Of a stretch of 64,000 bases of DNA, positions 35,989 to 46,137 are shown in pieces. The notes beneath the pieces were generated by a model that was given only the letters and a program-made list of their open reading frames with translations, was not told where the DNA came from and did no database searches. Origin of the DNA: Shewanella abyssi (GTDB lineage: Bacteria > Pseudomonadota > Gammaproteobacteria > Enterobacterales > Shewanellaceae); NCBI RefSeq assembly GCF_023284025.1, contig NZ_JAKIKR010000012.1:1-64000 (forward strand), written 5' to 3'. The stretch's first letter is position 1; every line of letters starts with the position of its first letter. The translations under genes and the position numbers were made by a program.

Positions 35989-37281
35989 ATGATGTATTCT
36001 CTCTCAAAGGCGCGCCTTTATCTGGCTACAGATAGTCTGGATTGGATGATAAACCGCAGCATTAAACAATGTCTCTCACTGCGAGATGCAGTGCCTTTTG
36101 CAGCCGGGGTTGAGAGCGTCCCCGAAAACCCGGTAGAAACCTTATATATTCATATTCCCTTCTGCCAAACTCTGTGTCGGTTTTGCTCATTTCATAAGGT
36201 TAAGTTCCAAGAGACTCTGGCTAGAGAGTATTTCCGAGCATTGAGGCAGGAGATACGTGAGGTCATAGCCAGAGGCTACCGTTTTAACCGAGTGTATATC
36301 GGTGGCGGAACCACGACAATCCTCGAAGATGAGTTGATTAAGACTATAGAGCTTATCAAGAGTCTAACGACAATCCGTGAAGTATCATGTGAAAGTGACC
36401 CCATCTATTTCAGTGAAGGAAATCCTCATCAGCTGAAGGGCTTAGTGGACCGTATGTCGATCGGAGTGCAAAGTTTTGACGATGCGATACTCAAAAGCAC
36501 GGGAAGGTTTGAGAAGTTTGGCTCAGGTGAGCAACAGGCTGAGTATGTCACTCGTGCCATCGAGTTATTCCCTACTGTTAATGTCGACATGATGTACGGC
36601 TTTAAGGTACAGACTGCAGATTCAGTACGACAAGACCTGTTGCAGACTATGGCGCTGAACCCAGATCAAATCACCACGTATCCCTTGACGATTGGGATCG
36701 GAAAGAACCGTAAAAAAGCCGGATGTTTGGCAGGAGACCCTCATGAATTGTGGCCTCAGTTTTTGGCGGTTAAGCAAACACTTGCGCAGCGATATGAGAT
36801 GGATTTTCCCTGGACTTTCAGTCGTAGTTTTGGCCAGCCAGTTGAAAATAAATATGTACTCGATGGCGAAGATTGTCTTGGTGTTGGATCTGGAGCATTT
36901 GGTCGTTTTGGCGAACAGTTTCGTATTTCAAGTTTCGATATTGCCGATTACATCCGTTTAATGAACCAAACCCGATCCGGGACTTGTTACACTAAACCGC
37001 TACAGAGTAAAGCGGTGATGCAGCACCATTTAATGATTATGATGGGACACGGACATTTGGATAATCAAGTGTTTAAGGCTCATACTGGGCATTCGCTGTG
37101 GCAGGCTTTTCCGCTGGAAATGAGTTTTTTACAGGCCTCAGGGGCCGTTGTTAAGCAGGGAGATGACTATTACACCACCGAGGAGGGGCAATTTATTGCC
37201 CTGAAGATGTTCGTTGGTTTCCTCAGTGGCATGGATTACCTTAGAGAGCAGGCGAGGGAGTTGCCATTAACCAGCATCTAG
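35989..37281 (+). CDS. HemN-like radical SAM protein
   Basis: A 430-residue radical S-adenosylmethionine protein. The iron-sulphur motif is CQTLCRFC (C-x3-C-x2-C, about residues 60-67), followed by the SAM-binding IGGGTTTIL and the HemN-type blocks RMSIGVQSFDD and VNVDMMYGF. It belongs with coproporphyrinogen oxidase-like proteins (HemW/HutW/ChuW relatives). Those relatives include heme chaperones and anaerobic heme-degrading methyltransferases. No heme-uptake gene lies beside it, so I would not choose among them. The alternative start MYSLSK is one codon later. Confidence 0.75.
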   Translation: MMYSLSKARLYLATDSLDWMINRSIKQCLSLRDAVPFAAGVESVPENPVETLYIHIPFCQTLCRFCSFHKVKFQETLAREYFRALRQEIREVIARGYRFNRVYIGGGTTTILEDELIKTIELIKSLTTIREVSCESDPIYFSEGNPHQLKGLVDRMSIGVQSFDDAILKSTGRFEKFGSGEQQAEYVTRAIELFPTVNVDMMYGFKVQTADSVRQDLLQTMALNPDQITTYPLTIGIGKNRKKAGCLAGDPHELWPQFLAVKQTLAQRYEMDFPWTFSRSFGQPVENKYVLDGEDCLGVGSGAFGRFGEQFRISSFDIADYIRLMNQTRSGTCYTKPLQSKAVMQHHLMIMMGHGHLDNQVFKAHTGHSLWQAFPLEMSFLQASGAVVKQGDDYYTTEEGQFIALKMFVGFLSGMDYLREQARELPLTSI

Positions 37282-37330
37282 TGTGACGCTTAAGGTAAAC
37301 GCAAGGAGCAGGCCAAAAGCGTGTCTACAT

Positions 37331-37362
37331 AAAGGCCTCACAGCGATGTGGGGCCTTTATGT
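37331..37362. terminator. shared terminator
   Basis: The stem AAAGGCC-CAC/GTG-GGCCTTT lies between the convergent radical SAM and ComFB-like genes and can serve both. Confidence 0.7.
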
Positions 37363-37363
37363 T

Positions 37364-37624
37364 TTAAGCCTGTTGATTTTCTTTTAAAAATGCTCTGGAT
37401 TTTTCAAGTGCTTGTTGGATCTCTGCTTTCATTTTTTGAAGTTCTTCATAATTTTCAAAAAAATAGGTATCGACTAGATGTCGTATGTAGCGGGTGGGTA
37501 GCTGATTGAGTGTGACACAGCATAGATCGGCAAGATAGTCTGCAGGCAGTTCGTCTAACAAACCTTCATCTGAAAGTAGCTCAAGTAAAAGAACTTCATA
37601 GTAGTTTCTAATCTCTAATTGCAT
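37364..37624 (-). CDS. ComFB-like (late competence) family protein
   Basis: An 86-residue protein of the ComFB family, recognised by YYEVLLLELLSDEG, then the LADLCCVTLNQLPTRYIRHLVD core. In cyanobacteria members bind cyclic di-nucleotides; elsewhere the role is unknown. An extended frame reaches 37663, but ATG at 37624 starts the conserved part. Confidence 0.65.
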   Translation of the reverse strand: MQLEIRNYYEVLLLELLSDEGLLDELPADYLADLCCVTLNQLPTRYIRHLVDTYFFENYEELQKMKAEIQQALEKSRAFLKENQQA

Positions 37625-37927
37625 ACAGCCTCCCCGCGTATTATTTGTATATAATGTCATCAATTTATGAGGTTGGATTTTTAAAGTCTATGGGTGCGAC
37701 ACTGTATTTGCAGCCAAAAATAGCTGGCTATGTCGAATCTTTAGCAAATCCTGAACCCTACTGTATCCCCCTCTAATGACACAAGCAATGGCTATTTATT
37801 GCGCTAGTAAGTATGGGGATTAAGTAACGAGATTTAGCTAAGGAGAGCGGTGTTTAAAAGGTCACGCCAGCTTTGAATAGCTGGCGTGATCGATGAGCGG
37901 CATCATACTCTAGCTGAAAAAATGAGC
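37625..37927. other. gap holding the YccT-like gene terminator
   Basis: About 300 bases without a gene. On the minus strand, near 37855-37889, TCACGCCAGCT and AGCTGGCGTGA form a strong stem with loop ATTCAA followed by TTTT, the terminator of the YccT-like gene. Confidence 0.6.
37855..37889 (-). terminator. terminator of the YccT-like gene
   Basis: An 11-base perfect stem with a six-base loop, then CCTTTT on the minus strand, about 40 bases past the stop codon. Confidence 0.75.
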
Positions 37928-38644
37928 TTAAAGTTGTTGTATGGCCCAGCTCATGAATTGTTTACGTGTTTTCTCATCAGCATGTAGCCACCAGTACTGC
38001 AGCATCTGTTCTGCTTTAGCTGCGTCATCAGCATTCGTTGCAGTTTGAGTTGCTGTAACGGCAGTGGCTGCAACAATAGGGCTCGAAGATGGAGATGGTT
38101 TACTGACTGGAGCCATCGGTGTCTTTGATGTTGCGGCGACGCTAGTCGCTGTACCAGTCGCAACCGCGGCTTCAACATCCACATCTGTTGCAGTGTTACC
38201 GCTAAAAAGACGCGAGACAAAAGACTCTTCAGCAATATTGGTCTGAGTCACTTGATAGTTGACTGTACCGTTATCCTTTCGAGTGATGACCACTTGAGGA
38301 GATTTGGCAAACTGAGGGGGATTCCTTACAAAATCACCATCAGCTGGCTTCATATGATATTCATAATCACCATCAACTTTTAGAGTGATGATAAAAGGCG
38401 AAGACTTAATATTGGTTTCGCTATCACTAAAGTCATCTTCGACAAGATCATTGTATCGAAGGGCAATCTTGTGAGTCCCATTGCTGAGCTCGAGTTCAGA
38501 CTTATGGTTAAACAAACTGGTTTCAACTTCCTTGCCATCAAGCGCGATATATTCAAATGACATCGGAATATTCAAGTTTGCAGCAAATGCCGCAGAGGAA
38601 CCACATAAAGCGAGTATAGCGGTAATAGGTAGTAGCGGTTTCAT
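37928..38644 (-). CDS. YccT-like periplasmic protein (DUF2057)
   Basis: A 238-residue exported protein with signal peptide ending AAFA|AN. The DUF2057 part spans about 23-150 ([33 protein letters not shown]). The E. coli relative YccT (CsgI) slows curli assembly; no curli genes are visible here. An alanine/threonine/proline-rich linker (about 155-205) leads to a conserved-looking end ([20 protein letters not shown]). It is the last gene of a dinG-tauE-priC strand run. Confidence 0.75.
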   Translation of the reverse strand: MKPLLPITAILALCGSSAAFAANLNIPMSFEYIALDGKEVETSLFNHKSELELSNGTHKIALRYNDLVEDDFSDSETNIKSSPFIITLKVDGDYEYHMKPADGDFVRNPPQFAKSPQVVITRKDNGTVNYQVTQTNIAEESFVSRLFSGNTATDVDVEAAVATGTATSVAATSKTPMAPVSKPSPSSSPIVAATAVTATQTATNADDAAKAEQMLQYWWLHADEKTRKQFMSWAIQQL

Positions 38645-38653
38645 TGTTGCTCC

Positions 38654-39316
38654 TTAACGATTTTGGCCTTTGAAAGGTCGCTCGAATAACTGGATGCGAT
38701 CTTCAATATAGCTGGTAGCTTGCCGACACTTGCCGAGGCGAGAGTGTTGAGCAAGGATCTCATTCTGTAGCCTAATTTTGTCAGCACTATGACAGTATTC
38801 AAGAGAAGATTGCAAATTTTCAATTTTTTGTTCAATAATCTTGGCCCAGTTCAAATGTTTATTAAGTTCTTGATACAGTTGATGGCTATTTTGCATTACA
38901 TTTGATGCTATCCAACTAAAGCCACTCTGCTGGTGAGTTTTTGCTCCACGCTTTATTGCATGAGCCCGGCGGGTACGTTTTTGCTGCTCTAACGACTTAA
39001 CATTAATATTGGTTGTGGAGAGCGCACGGCGAACGGCGCTGAACCTGTCCTGTATTTTTTCACAGCTCGATACAATGGTATAAGGCGAGCGTTTTGCATT
39101 GATAAGTTGTTGTAGCTGGGCAACACTTTTTGACAGTTGATCGATACAAGGCTTAAGTTGAGCGCCTTCTTGGATAAATAACTGATTATTAAATCGTTCA
39201 ACGTCTTGCATCATTTTGCGTTGTCCAGCAGGCAAATTAGCATCGTGTTGCAACACCTCTTGCTCTAACTGTTTCAGCTGGTATTTGAGTCTATTGATGA
39301 GTTCATTGGTGGTCAT
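38654..39316 (-). CDS. priC: primosomal replication protein PriC
   Basis: PriC helps reload the replicative helicase at stalled forks. This 220-residue protein is longer than E. coli PriC (175) but has its pattern: an early RFNNQLF segment, a basic middle, and the C-terminal signature IENLQSSLEYC ... RLGKCRQATSYIEDRIQLFE. The ATG at 39316 overlaps the upstream permease stop by four bases (ATGA). An ORF extension to 39442 lies inside the permease gene and is not used. Confidence 0.75.
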   Translation of the reverse strand: MTTNELINRLKYQLKQLEQEVLQHDANLPAGQRKMMQDVERFNNQLFIQEGAQLKPCIDQLSKSVAQLQQLINAKRSPYTIVSSCEKIQDRFSAVRRALSTTNINVKSLEQQKRTRRAHAIKRGAKTHQQSGFSWIASNVMQNSHQLYQELNKHLNWAKIIEQKIENLQSSLEYCHSADKIRLQNEILAQHSRLGKCRQATSYIEDRIQLFERPFKGQNR

Positions 39317-40086
39317 GCCCACGCACTCCAGGCTAACTGCGCGGCGATTAATAGGATCATGGTGATGAAAATAGGTCGAATGAAAGGCAGGCCAAACTTG
39401 ATGGCTGAATGTGCGCCAATGTATGAGCCAATCATCATGCAAATTCCCATCGCGAGGCCAACAGCCAAATGTACCTGACCCATAAGCAGAAATATAATGA
39501 GTGAGGTTAAATTACTGGTGAAGGTCATGGCGCGAGCAAGTCCTAAGCTATAGAGCAAAGGAAGCTTATGCATACCTGTACTGGTCACAGTCCAAAAAGC
39601 ACCGATGCCTGGCCCGGCAAAACCATCGTAAAACCCCAGCGGTAAGCCTTGCAACCATTGCTTTATTTTGCGTTTAGGCTTAACTGGGATCTCACAGTTT
39701 TTACAACCCATGGCATTTGGCTGGAACAGAGTATAAATCGCGATTGCAATAATAATCAGCGGTAACCACTTTTCAAGCCATTGATTATCGACTATTGAAA
39801 CGATAAACGTGCCGATAACTGCGCCGATGAAAGTGGCAATAAAGGTGTGATACCACAAGTTGGGAGAAAATAACCTTTGCTTATAATAAGTGAACGCAGC
39901 CATTGAGGACCCAAAGCAGGCTGCTAACTTATTGGTAGCGAGTGCCATATGAGGAGGCATTCCCATGGCTAATAGTGCTGGGATAGACAGCAGGCCACCG
40001 CCGCCAGCAACGGCATCGATAAAGCCTGCAATTAGCCCTATTAATGCCAGCAAGGCCCAGCTACTTGGCTCTAGTAATAAATCCAA
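39313..40086 (-). CDS. TauE/SafE-family permease (YfcA-like)
   Basis: A 257-residue inner-membrane protein with about eight hydrophobic segments, family TauE/SafE (sulfite exporter-like). The repeat motifs LIAGFIDAVAGGGGLLSIP and GFYDGFAGPGIGAFWTV, with ATNKLAACFG, are characteristic. The substrate is unknown, with organosulfur anions likely in the family. It follows dinG by nine bases and is coupled to priC. Confidence 0.82.
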   Translation of the reverse strand: MDLLLEPSSWALLALIGLIAGFIDAVAGGGGLLSIPALLAMGMPPHMALATNKLAACFGSSMAAFTYYKQRLFSPNLWYHTFIATFIGAVIGTFIVSIVDNQWLEKWLPLIIIAIAIYTLFQPNAMGCKNCEIPVKPKRKIKQWLQGLPLGFYDGFAGPGIGAFWTVTSTGMHKLPLLYSLGLARAMTFTSNLTSLIIFLLMGQVHLAVGLAMGICMMIGSYIGAHSAIKFGLPFIRPIFITMILLIAAQLAWSAWA

Positions 40087-40094
40087 TCGTTTTC

Positions 40095-42167
40095 CTATTC
40101 AATAACGCGTCTAAAAGGCGGAAGGGCATCTAATAATGATTTTCCATAGCGCTTAGTGACTAAGCGTCGATCTAAGATGGTAATCCGACCATAATCCTGT
40201 TCTTTGCGAAGTAATCTACCACAACTCTGTACTAATTTGCGCGAGGCGTCGGGGATTGTCAGTTGCAAAAAGGGGTTTCCACCCTTAATTTTAATATATT
40301 CCGAATGAGCTTGCTCAACGGGTGAGGTTGGCACAGCAAAAGGTAGCTTAGTGATGATGAGGTTGGTTAAATAATCACCAGGCAAGTCGAGGCCTTCTGA
40401 AAAACTGCCAGTACCAAAAATAATACTCGGTTTGCCATCATCACAAAGCTGTTTATGCTGCTTTAGGATCTCTTGTCTTGGCAACACACCTTGGACGAGT
40501 AGCCCTGTTTTTATTTTATTTTCAACTAGGTCTACGACTTTTTCCATCTGCCAATAAGAGGCAAATAGCACCAAACTGGCCATTTCATCTTCAACCAGTG
40601 CGATGATCTGTTTTGCTAATTCATCGGTATAGTTGTCATGGGTGGGCTCGGTATCCATTTTCGGTAAAAACAACGTGGCATTTTGCTCAAAATCAAAGGG
40701 TGAGTCGAGTGCAAGATAGCGACTACCATCGTTAATGGATAGACCCACTTGATGGGTAAAGTGGTTAAAGTTATTGAGTGCTCTCAGTGTGGCGCTACAA
40801 AGCACCACGCCCGCTGCTTTATCCCAGAGTAAGTTCTCAAGCATAAAGCCGACTTCAATGGGTGATGCACTGAATAAAAAATCTGCCTGTTTACCGGTGA
40901 GTTGTTCAATCCAGCGTGCCATTGGCGCACCTTTAGGACTATCTTGCTTGGCCATCATTTTCCACAGCTTTTGCAAGTTTTCAATGCGTTGCAGCATAAA
41001 ACCTGTTTCTGACAGCAGTGCTTCAGATTGATGTCTAGGAATATCACCCTCTTTTATGGCTTCATTGAGCAAGGCTAACATCTTGTTGAACTGTTTCAAC
41101 GCCACATTTGACGCTGTAGCCAGGTTTTCCGCCAAAATAAGCAGCGCGGGTGGCAGTTTACCGTGTTTGAAACGAAAGCGGTTTTCTGGATTATCAAACT
41201 GCTCCGCTTGAGCATCACAAAAGTGAGCGACTTGGTTGAGTAATCCACTAATGTCGCCGATATGGTCGAGCATTGCCTGTGCCGGCGCGATGATATAATT
41301 GCTCTTAATCTGGTTTTGCAGTTTTGAGGTGGTTTTGGTGAGCTTTTCTAGCCAATCGTTTGCGCCACGGAGGGTGGATTGCGCGCTACTAAAGTCGCGT
41401 GCAACAATCGGCAAGTGATGTGCTTCATCGATGACATAATAAAGATCTGCCGGATCAGGCAAAATGACACCGCCGCCTAACTCTAAGTCGGCGAAGAGTA
41501 AACTATGGTTGGCAATTAGCACATCCCATGTATCGAGGTCTTCTCGAGCTTTATGAAATGGGCAATTTCGATGACTGGCCATCTGTTTATGGCAGCTATG
41601 TTTATCACAGGCAATCTGTTGCCATAGATGATCCGGTAGTGGTTGGGTTAATGTGTCGCGCTCACCATTCCAGCGAGACTCTTTATAGTCCTTTAATAGT
41701 CTCGCTAACATATCAACCTGACTTTGATCTGGCTTTGATTGCCACATCGCCATTTGGTTACTGTTGTCGGGGCCAACAAGCATCTCTAACTTAGTTAGAC
41801 AGACATAGCGTTGTCGTCCTTTAACTAAGCCAAAGGTAAAGTCTAGGCCTGCATGCTCTAGGAAAAAAGGCAGATCTTTATGCAGTAACTGTTCCTGCAG
41901 TGCCACGGTTGCTGTTGCGATACAGACCTTTTTTTTATTCGCTAATGCTAAAGGAATGGTGCCCAAAATATAGGCCAGTGATTTACCAATACCGGTGCCC
42001 GCTTCTACCACAATGATGGGGCGTTGCTTGTCATATTCACCCGCAAGGGTTTTGGAGATCTCCGCAACAATATAATTTTGCTCCCGACGAGAGCGAAAAT
42101 TGGGCAGAGCCGAAGCAATACTCTTATAGATAGTACGGATCTGAGTTTTAACGTCTGCGGATAACAT
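40095..42167 (-). CDS. dinG: SOS-inducible iron-sulphur helicase DinG
   Basis: DinG is an XPD-type 5'-3' helicase that resolves R-loops and other structures. The 690 residues have Walker A EAGTGIGKSLAY, four cysteines of the 4Fe-4S domain (RYVC, then CDKHSC and CPFH), DEAH as VIDEAHHLP, and the C-terminal helicase motifs FGTGSFSEGLDLPG and QSCGRLLRKEQDYG. The start at 42167 (MLSADVK) is chosen by family length over 42200. It is divergent from polB across a LexA box. Confidence 0.92.
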   Translation of the reverse strand: MLSADVKTQIRTIYKSIASALPNFRSRREQNYIVAEISKTLAGEYDKQRPIIVVEAGTGIGKSLAYILGTIPLALANKKKVCIATATVALQEQLLHKDLPFFLEHAGLDFTFGLVKGRQRYVCLTKLEMLVGPDNSNQMAMWQSKPDQSQVDMLARLLKDYKESRWNGERDTLTQPLPDHLWQQIACDKHSCHKQMASHRNCPFHKAREDLDTWDVLIANHSLLFADLELGGGVILPDPADLYYVIDEAHHLPIVARDFSSAQSTLRGANDWLEKLTKTTSKLQNQIKSNYIIAPAQAMLDHIGDISGLLNQVAHFCDAQAEQFDNPENRFRFKHGKLPPALLILAENLATASNVALKQFNKMLALLNEAIKEGDIPRHQSEALLSETGFMLQRIENLQKLWKMMAKQDSPKGAPMARWIEQLTGKQADFLFSASPIEVGFMLENLLWDKAAGVVLCSATLRALNNFNHFTHQVGLSINDGSRYLALDSPFDFEQNATLFLPKMDTEPTHDNYTDELAKQIIALVEDEMASLVLFASYWQMEKVVDLVENKIKTGLLVQGVLPRQEILKQHKQLCDDGKPSIIFGTGSFSEGLDLPGDYLTNLIITKLPFAVPTSPVEQAHSEYIKIKGGNPFLQLTIPDASRKLVQSCGRLLRKEQDYGRITILDRRLVTKRYGKSLLDALPPFRRVIE

Positions 42168-42192
42168 GAATGCACTGGTCCAGTAAATAATG

Positions 42193-42208
42193 CTGTACAT
42201 AATAACAG
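42193..42208. promoter_or_regulatory. LexA box between dinG and polB
   Basis: CTGT-ACATAATA-ACAG is an exact CTGT-N8-ACAG LexA operator. It lies 26 bases upstream of the dinG start and 55 upstream of polB, so one site can repress both SOS genes. Confidence 0.85.
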
Positions 42209-42262
42209 TGATTACTTAGCCTAAGAAGTGTTAAGTGATTATTCGTGAATTTATTTGAGTAG

Positions 42263-44653
42263 ATGGCCATGAACCCAGTAACCAATGCGGTACAGACAAT
42301 AAAGGGACGAGTGCTTAGCCGCCATACAACACATAGGCAAGATGGATTGAGCCTACAGTACTTTATTGCCACACCCTCTGGGCCGGTAACCGTTGAAATC
42401 CCGCAGCAAGAGCATGTGTGTTTTATTCGTACGATTGATGAAAATATTATCAATCAATATCAAGAGTTGAAGAATATTCGCCGCCAGCGACTAGCACTTA
42501 AAACTTTTCAACATGAAGATGTTACAGCCTTGTATAGCCGCGATCTTAGGCAGCAGCGCAACCTAATACGGATTGCGAAAGATCACGCTATCGAACTGTT
42601 TGAAAGTGATATCAAAGCGGAACATCGTTTTTTAATTGAACGATTCATCGCCCTCGATGCCGAGTTTAGTGGCTATTTTGAACCTACTGCAAAGGGAGTC
42701 CAGCGGCGTTTTATCGCCGACAAGGCCCGACGAGCTGAGGTTACACAGCCGCTTAAAGCCATCTCGCTTGATTTTGAATGCAGTTTTAGTGGTGAACTCT
42801 ACTCTGTGGGGCTATACGGGAAAACCGATACTGGCGTCATTTTTGAGAAAGTGATCATGGTGGGGGAGCCACAATCAGTTGCTGTTGATTACATTCAGTG
42901 GGTTGAGAATGAAGTGGCATTAATCCATGAGCTGATTGCATGGTTTATAGATTACGATCCCGACATCATTATTGGTTGGGCCGTGGTGACATTTGATTTG
43001 GCTCTATTATATCGTCGCGCCAAACATCATGGTATCGCGCTCACTATTGGACGCAATAATCAAAACTTGGGCTGGAAAGTCGAAAACAAATATCGGCCTG
43101 AGACCCTGCTATTACATGGAAGAGTCGTACTGGATGGTATTGATTGGTTGAAAGCGGCATTTTATCGGTTTGATCGTTACTCACTGGAATTTGTTTCAAG
43201 AGCTTTGCTGGATGAAGGTAAGGCTATTGATAATGTGAGTAACAGAATGGATGAAATTAATGGGCTGTTTGCTAACGACAAGCCGGCATTAGCACACTAT
43301 AACCTGACCGATAGTCGACTGGTTTGGGACATTTTTGACAAAACACAGTTGTTTGAGTTTGCCATAGAGCGTGCAAAGTTGACCGGTCTAGAACTTGGAC
43401 GCGTGGGAGCATCGGTTGCTGCATTTATGAATTTGTATCTGCCGCATCTGCACCGAAGTGGCTATATTGCGCCTAGTGCACCCGCCAGTGATGGTATTGA
43501 GAGTCCCGGCGGTTATGTAATGGATTCAGTTCCTGGGCTATACCGACATATTCTAGTGTTAGATTTTAAAAGTCTTTACCCCTCAATAATAAGAACGTTT
43601 CTAATTGATCCTAAGGGGTTAGTTGAAGCATCACACCAACAAGAGTCAGATACGGTAGAGGGCTATTTAGGGGCTAGATTTAGTCGCCAGACGCCCATTT
43701 TACCGCAATTAATTAAGCATCTTTCTGAACAAAGAGAGTTGGCTAAAACCAATCATAATGCACCGCTATCTCAAGCGATTAAAATTATTATGAACTCCCT
43801 CTATGGTGTGCTGGGTTCTCGTGGCTGCGTTTTTCATGATGCTAAGCTTGCGAGCTCAATAACCATGCGTGGCCATGAAATAATGAAGCAAACTCGCAGT
43901 TGGATAGAGGAGGCGGGCTTCGACGTCATTTATGGCGACACTGATTCAACCTTTGTCTGGTTAGGTAATGACTTTGATGAAAATAAAGTACAGGCAACCG
44001 CTAAAGAACTCGCTGTAAAAATCAACCAACTTTGGCGACAAAAATTAACCGATGACTTTGGTATTGATAGCTTTTTAGAACTCGAGTTTGAGACCCATTT
44101 TGAGCAGTTTTTTATGCCAACACTCAGAGGTTCGGCAGAAGGCTCAAAAAAACGTTATGTCGGTACTACAAAAGACGAACTTGGTAAAACACAATTGCTG
44201 TTCAAAGGAATGGAGCAAGTCCGCAGTGATTGGTCACCGCTCGCCAGAAGAGTGCAGTATGAACTTTATGAAAGGTTATTTAGTCAGCAAGATGTTGAAG
44301 CATACTTAAAGCTCACTATCGAGCAGCTAAACAGCGGGGCCCTAGCGGAGGAACTGGTCTTCGTTAAAAATTTACGCCGCAACCTTGAAGACTATACCGC
44401 AAAGTCATCTCCTCATTTAAAAGCGGCAAGAATACTATTTGAAGCCACTGGAGATGAAAGCGTCACCAGAAAAGGGGCCAGAATTGAGTATGTAATGACG
44501 ACATCAGGTGCTGAGCCGCTGTCCCATCAAAAATCCCCCATTGATCTTGATTACTACATTGAGCGCCAATTAGGGCCGATTTCTGAGCCAATACTTTCAA
44601 TAATGAATAAAAGTTTCAGTAAAGTTACATCAAATCAGATGACGTTAATTTAA
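42263..44653 (+). CDS. polB: DNA polymerase II (family B, SOS)
   Basis: Pol II replicates past lesions and restarts forks. The 796 residues have the family B motifs: Exo I SLDFECS, Exo II near GWAVVTFD, motif A LDFKSLYPSII, motif B KIIMNSLYGVLGSRG and motif C YGDTDSTF. In Exo II the usual Asn of GWN is Ala, though the FD aspartate remains, so proofreading may be altered. A second in-frame ATG lies two codons later. Divergent from dinG, sharing its LexA box. Confidence 0.93.
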   Translation: MAMNPVTNAVQTIKGRVLSRHTTHRQDGLSLQYFIATPSGPVTVEIPQQEHVCFIRTIDENIINQYQELKNIRRQRLALKTFQHEDVTALYSRDLRQQRNLIRIAKDHAIELFESDIKAEHRFLIERFIALDAEFSGYFEPTAKGVQRRFIADKARRAEVTQPLKAISLDFECSFSGELYSVGLYGKTDTGVIFEKVIMVGEPQSVAVDYIQWVENEVALIHELIAWFIDYDPDIIIGWAVVTFDLALLYRRAKHHGIALTIGRNNQNLGWKVENKYRPETLLLHGRVVLDGIDWLKAAFYRFDRYSLEFVSRALLDEGKAIDNVSNRMDEINGLFANDKPALAHYNLTDSRLVWDIFDKTQLFEFAIERAKLTGLELGRVGASVAAFMNLYLPHLHRSGYIAPSAPASDGIESPGGYVMDSVPGLYRHILVLDFKSLYPSIIRTFLIDPKGLVEASHQQESDTVEGYLGARFSRQTPILPQLIKHLSEQRELAKTNHNAPLSQAIKIIMNSLYGVLGSRGCVFHDAKLASSITMRGHEIMKQTRSWIEEAGFDVIYGDTDSTFVWLGNDFDENKVQATAKELAVKINQLWRQKLTDDFGIDSFLELEFETHFEQFFMPTLRGSAEGSKKRYVGTTKDELGKTQLLFKGMEQVRSDWSPLARRVQYELYERLFSQQDVEAYLKLTIEQLNSGALAEELVFVKNLRRNLEDYTAKSSPHLKAARILFEATGDESVTRKGARIEYVMTTSGAEPLSHQKSPIDLDYYIERQLGPISEPILSIMNKSFSKVTSNQMTLI

Positions 44654-44885
44654 ACGGTAGCCTATTAACTTACTGCTGATCTTATGTTAACAAATGGTTT
44701 AATCCTTTGGTTGATGTCGGTTTGCTAGTTAATTCGGTGCAAAATATGGCTGTTTTTGTGATGTTCGTCTTTGAGTGATTGCTAATCTTTTGCTAACCTC
44801 GTCTGCAAATAGGATAGAAAGAAAACAACGGAATGGAAATATATTGAATGAAGCAGACTGAACATAATTAAAGGTTAGGCATTAC

Positions 44886-46091
44886 ATGAAAAAGACTTTA
44901 GTAGCATCGGCTTTGGCCGCAGTGATTTTTGTACCAACAGCATCAGCAATCGAAGTATATAAAGATGATAAAAACGCAGTAGAAATCGGTGGTTGGATTG
45001 ATGCACGAGTGATTAACACTCAAGGTGCTACAGAAGTTGAAAACGGTTCTTCACGTATTAATTTTGGTTTCACCCGTAATATGGGTGATGGCTGGAAGAC
45101 GTTCGCGAAAATCGAGTGGGGCGTAAACCTAGTTGGTAATAGCTCAATTACAAACTCTAGCAATAATGGTGGTAATGAATTTACCTCAGAGAGTAACGAT
45201 TTCCTAAGCACGCGTTTAGGCTATGTTGGTTTAGCTCATGATACCTACGGTTCATTAACCATTGGTAAGCAATGGGGTGCATGGTATGACGTGGTTTATA
45301 ATACTAACCTAGTGAACACTTGGGATGGTAATACTTCAGGTACTTATACCTTAAACAAAGCCGATGGTGCTATTAACGGCACTGGCCGTGGTGACAAAAC
45401 TGTTCAATATCGTAACGCATTCGGTGACTTTAGCTTTGCTGTTCAAGCTCAGTTAAAGCAAGATAGCTTTGATTTATACGAAGGCGATAACTTCCCAGGG
45501 TTTAGTGACGGTACAGCCGTTCCAACTCAAAATAAGATCGCGACAGTCGAATACAATAATACTTATGGTGCATCTGCTACTTATAACGTAACAGAAGACC
45601 TAATCATTACCGCGGGTGCTAACGTTGGCGAGTTTGACGCGACTTACTTAACAGGTAAAAACGTTAGCGAAACCGATCTTATTTTTGGTGCCGGTGCGAC
45701 TTGGGGCGAATTTAATGGCAAAGGCTTTTATGGTGCTGTGAACGTCAACAAGCAAGAGTTCCATGATACAGATAACTTAAACCGTTATATTCCTGAAGCT
45801 TGGGGTATGGAATCTCTGTTCGCTTACAAGTTTGATAATGGTCTACGTCCACTTGTTGGTTACAACATTTTAGACGCTGGCGACGAATACGGCGATGCCT
45901 ACAATGGCGATGTCTTTAAGCGTCAGTTCTTACTTGTTGGCCTACACTATGTCTGGGATGACAACACTATGTTGTACCTTGAAGGGCGTAAAGACTTCAG
46001 TGATTTCACCAGCTCTGATAAAGCTCAGCAAGCTGCGATGGAGTTCTCGGAAGACGACGGGATCTCAATCGGTATTAGATATTACATGTAA
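44886..46091 (+). CDS. outer-membrane porin
   Basis: A 401-residue protein with signal peptide MKKTLVASALAAVIF...SA and alternating beta strands typical of 16-stranded general porins. The opening EIGGWIDARVINTQG, GYVGLAHDTYGSLTIGKQWG with its loop 3 region, and many aromatic girdle residues support this. The last residues are GIRYYM. A terminal Met is unusual, since most outer-membrane proteins end in Phe or another aromatic residue for BAM recognition; the preceding YY may serve. A terminator follows. Confidence 0.85.
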   Translation: MKKTLVASALAAVIFVPTASAIEVYKDDKNAVEIGGWIDARVINTQGATEVENGSSRINFGFTRNMGDGWKTFAKIEWGVNLVGNSSITNSSNNGGNEFTSESNDFLSTRLGYVGLAHDTYGSLTIGKQWGAWYDVVYNTNLVNTWDGNTSGTYTLNKADGAINGTGRGDKTVQYRNAFGDFSFAVQAQLKQDSFDLYEGDNFPGFSDGTAVPTQNKIATVEYNNTYGASATYNVTEDLIITAGANVGEFDATYLTGKNVSETDLIFGAGATWGEFNGKGFYGAVNVNKQEFHDTDNLNRYIPEAWGMESLFAYKFDNGLRPLVGYNILDAGDEYGDAYNGDVFKRQFLLVGLHYVWDDNTMLYLEGRKDFSDFTSSDKAQQAAMEFSEDDGISIGIRYYM

Positions 46092-46137
46092 TCTCTAATC
46101 GGTCATTACCTTAGCGAGCCTAGGGTAATGATGATCT

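Noticed and set aside
38951..39201. Overlapping frames opposite or inside priC
   Set aside because: They are shadows of the PriC coding sequence without their own start signals.
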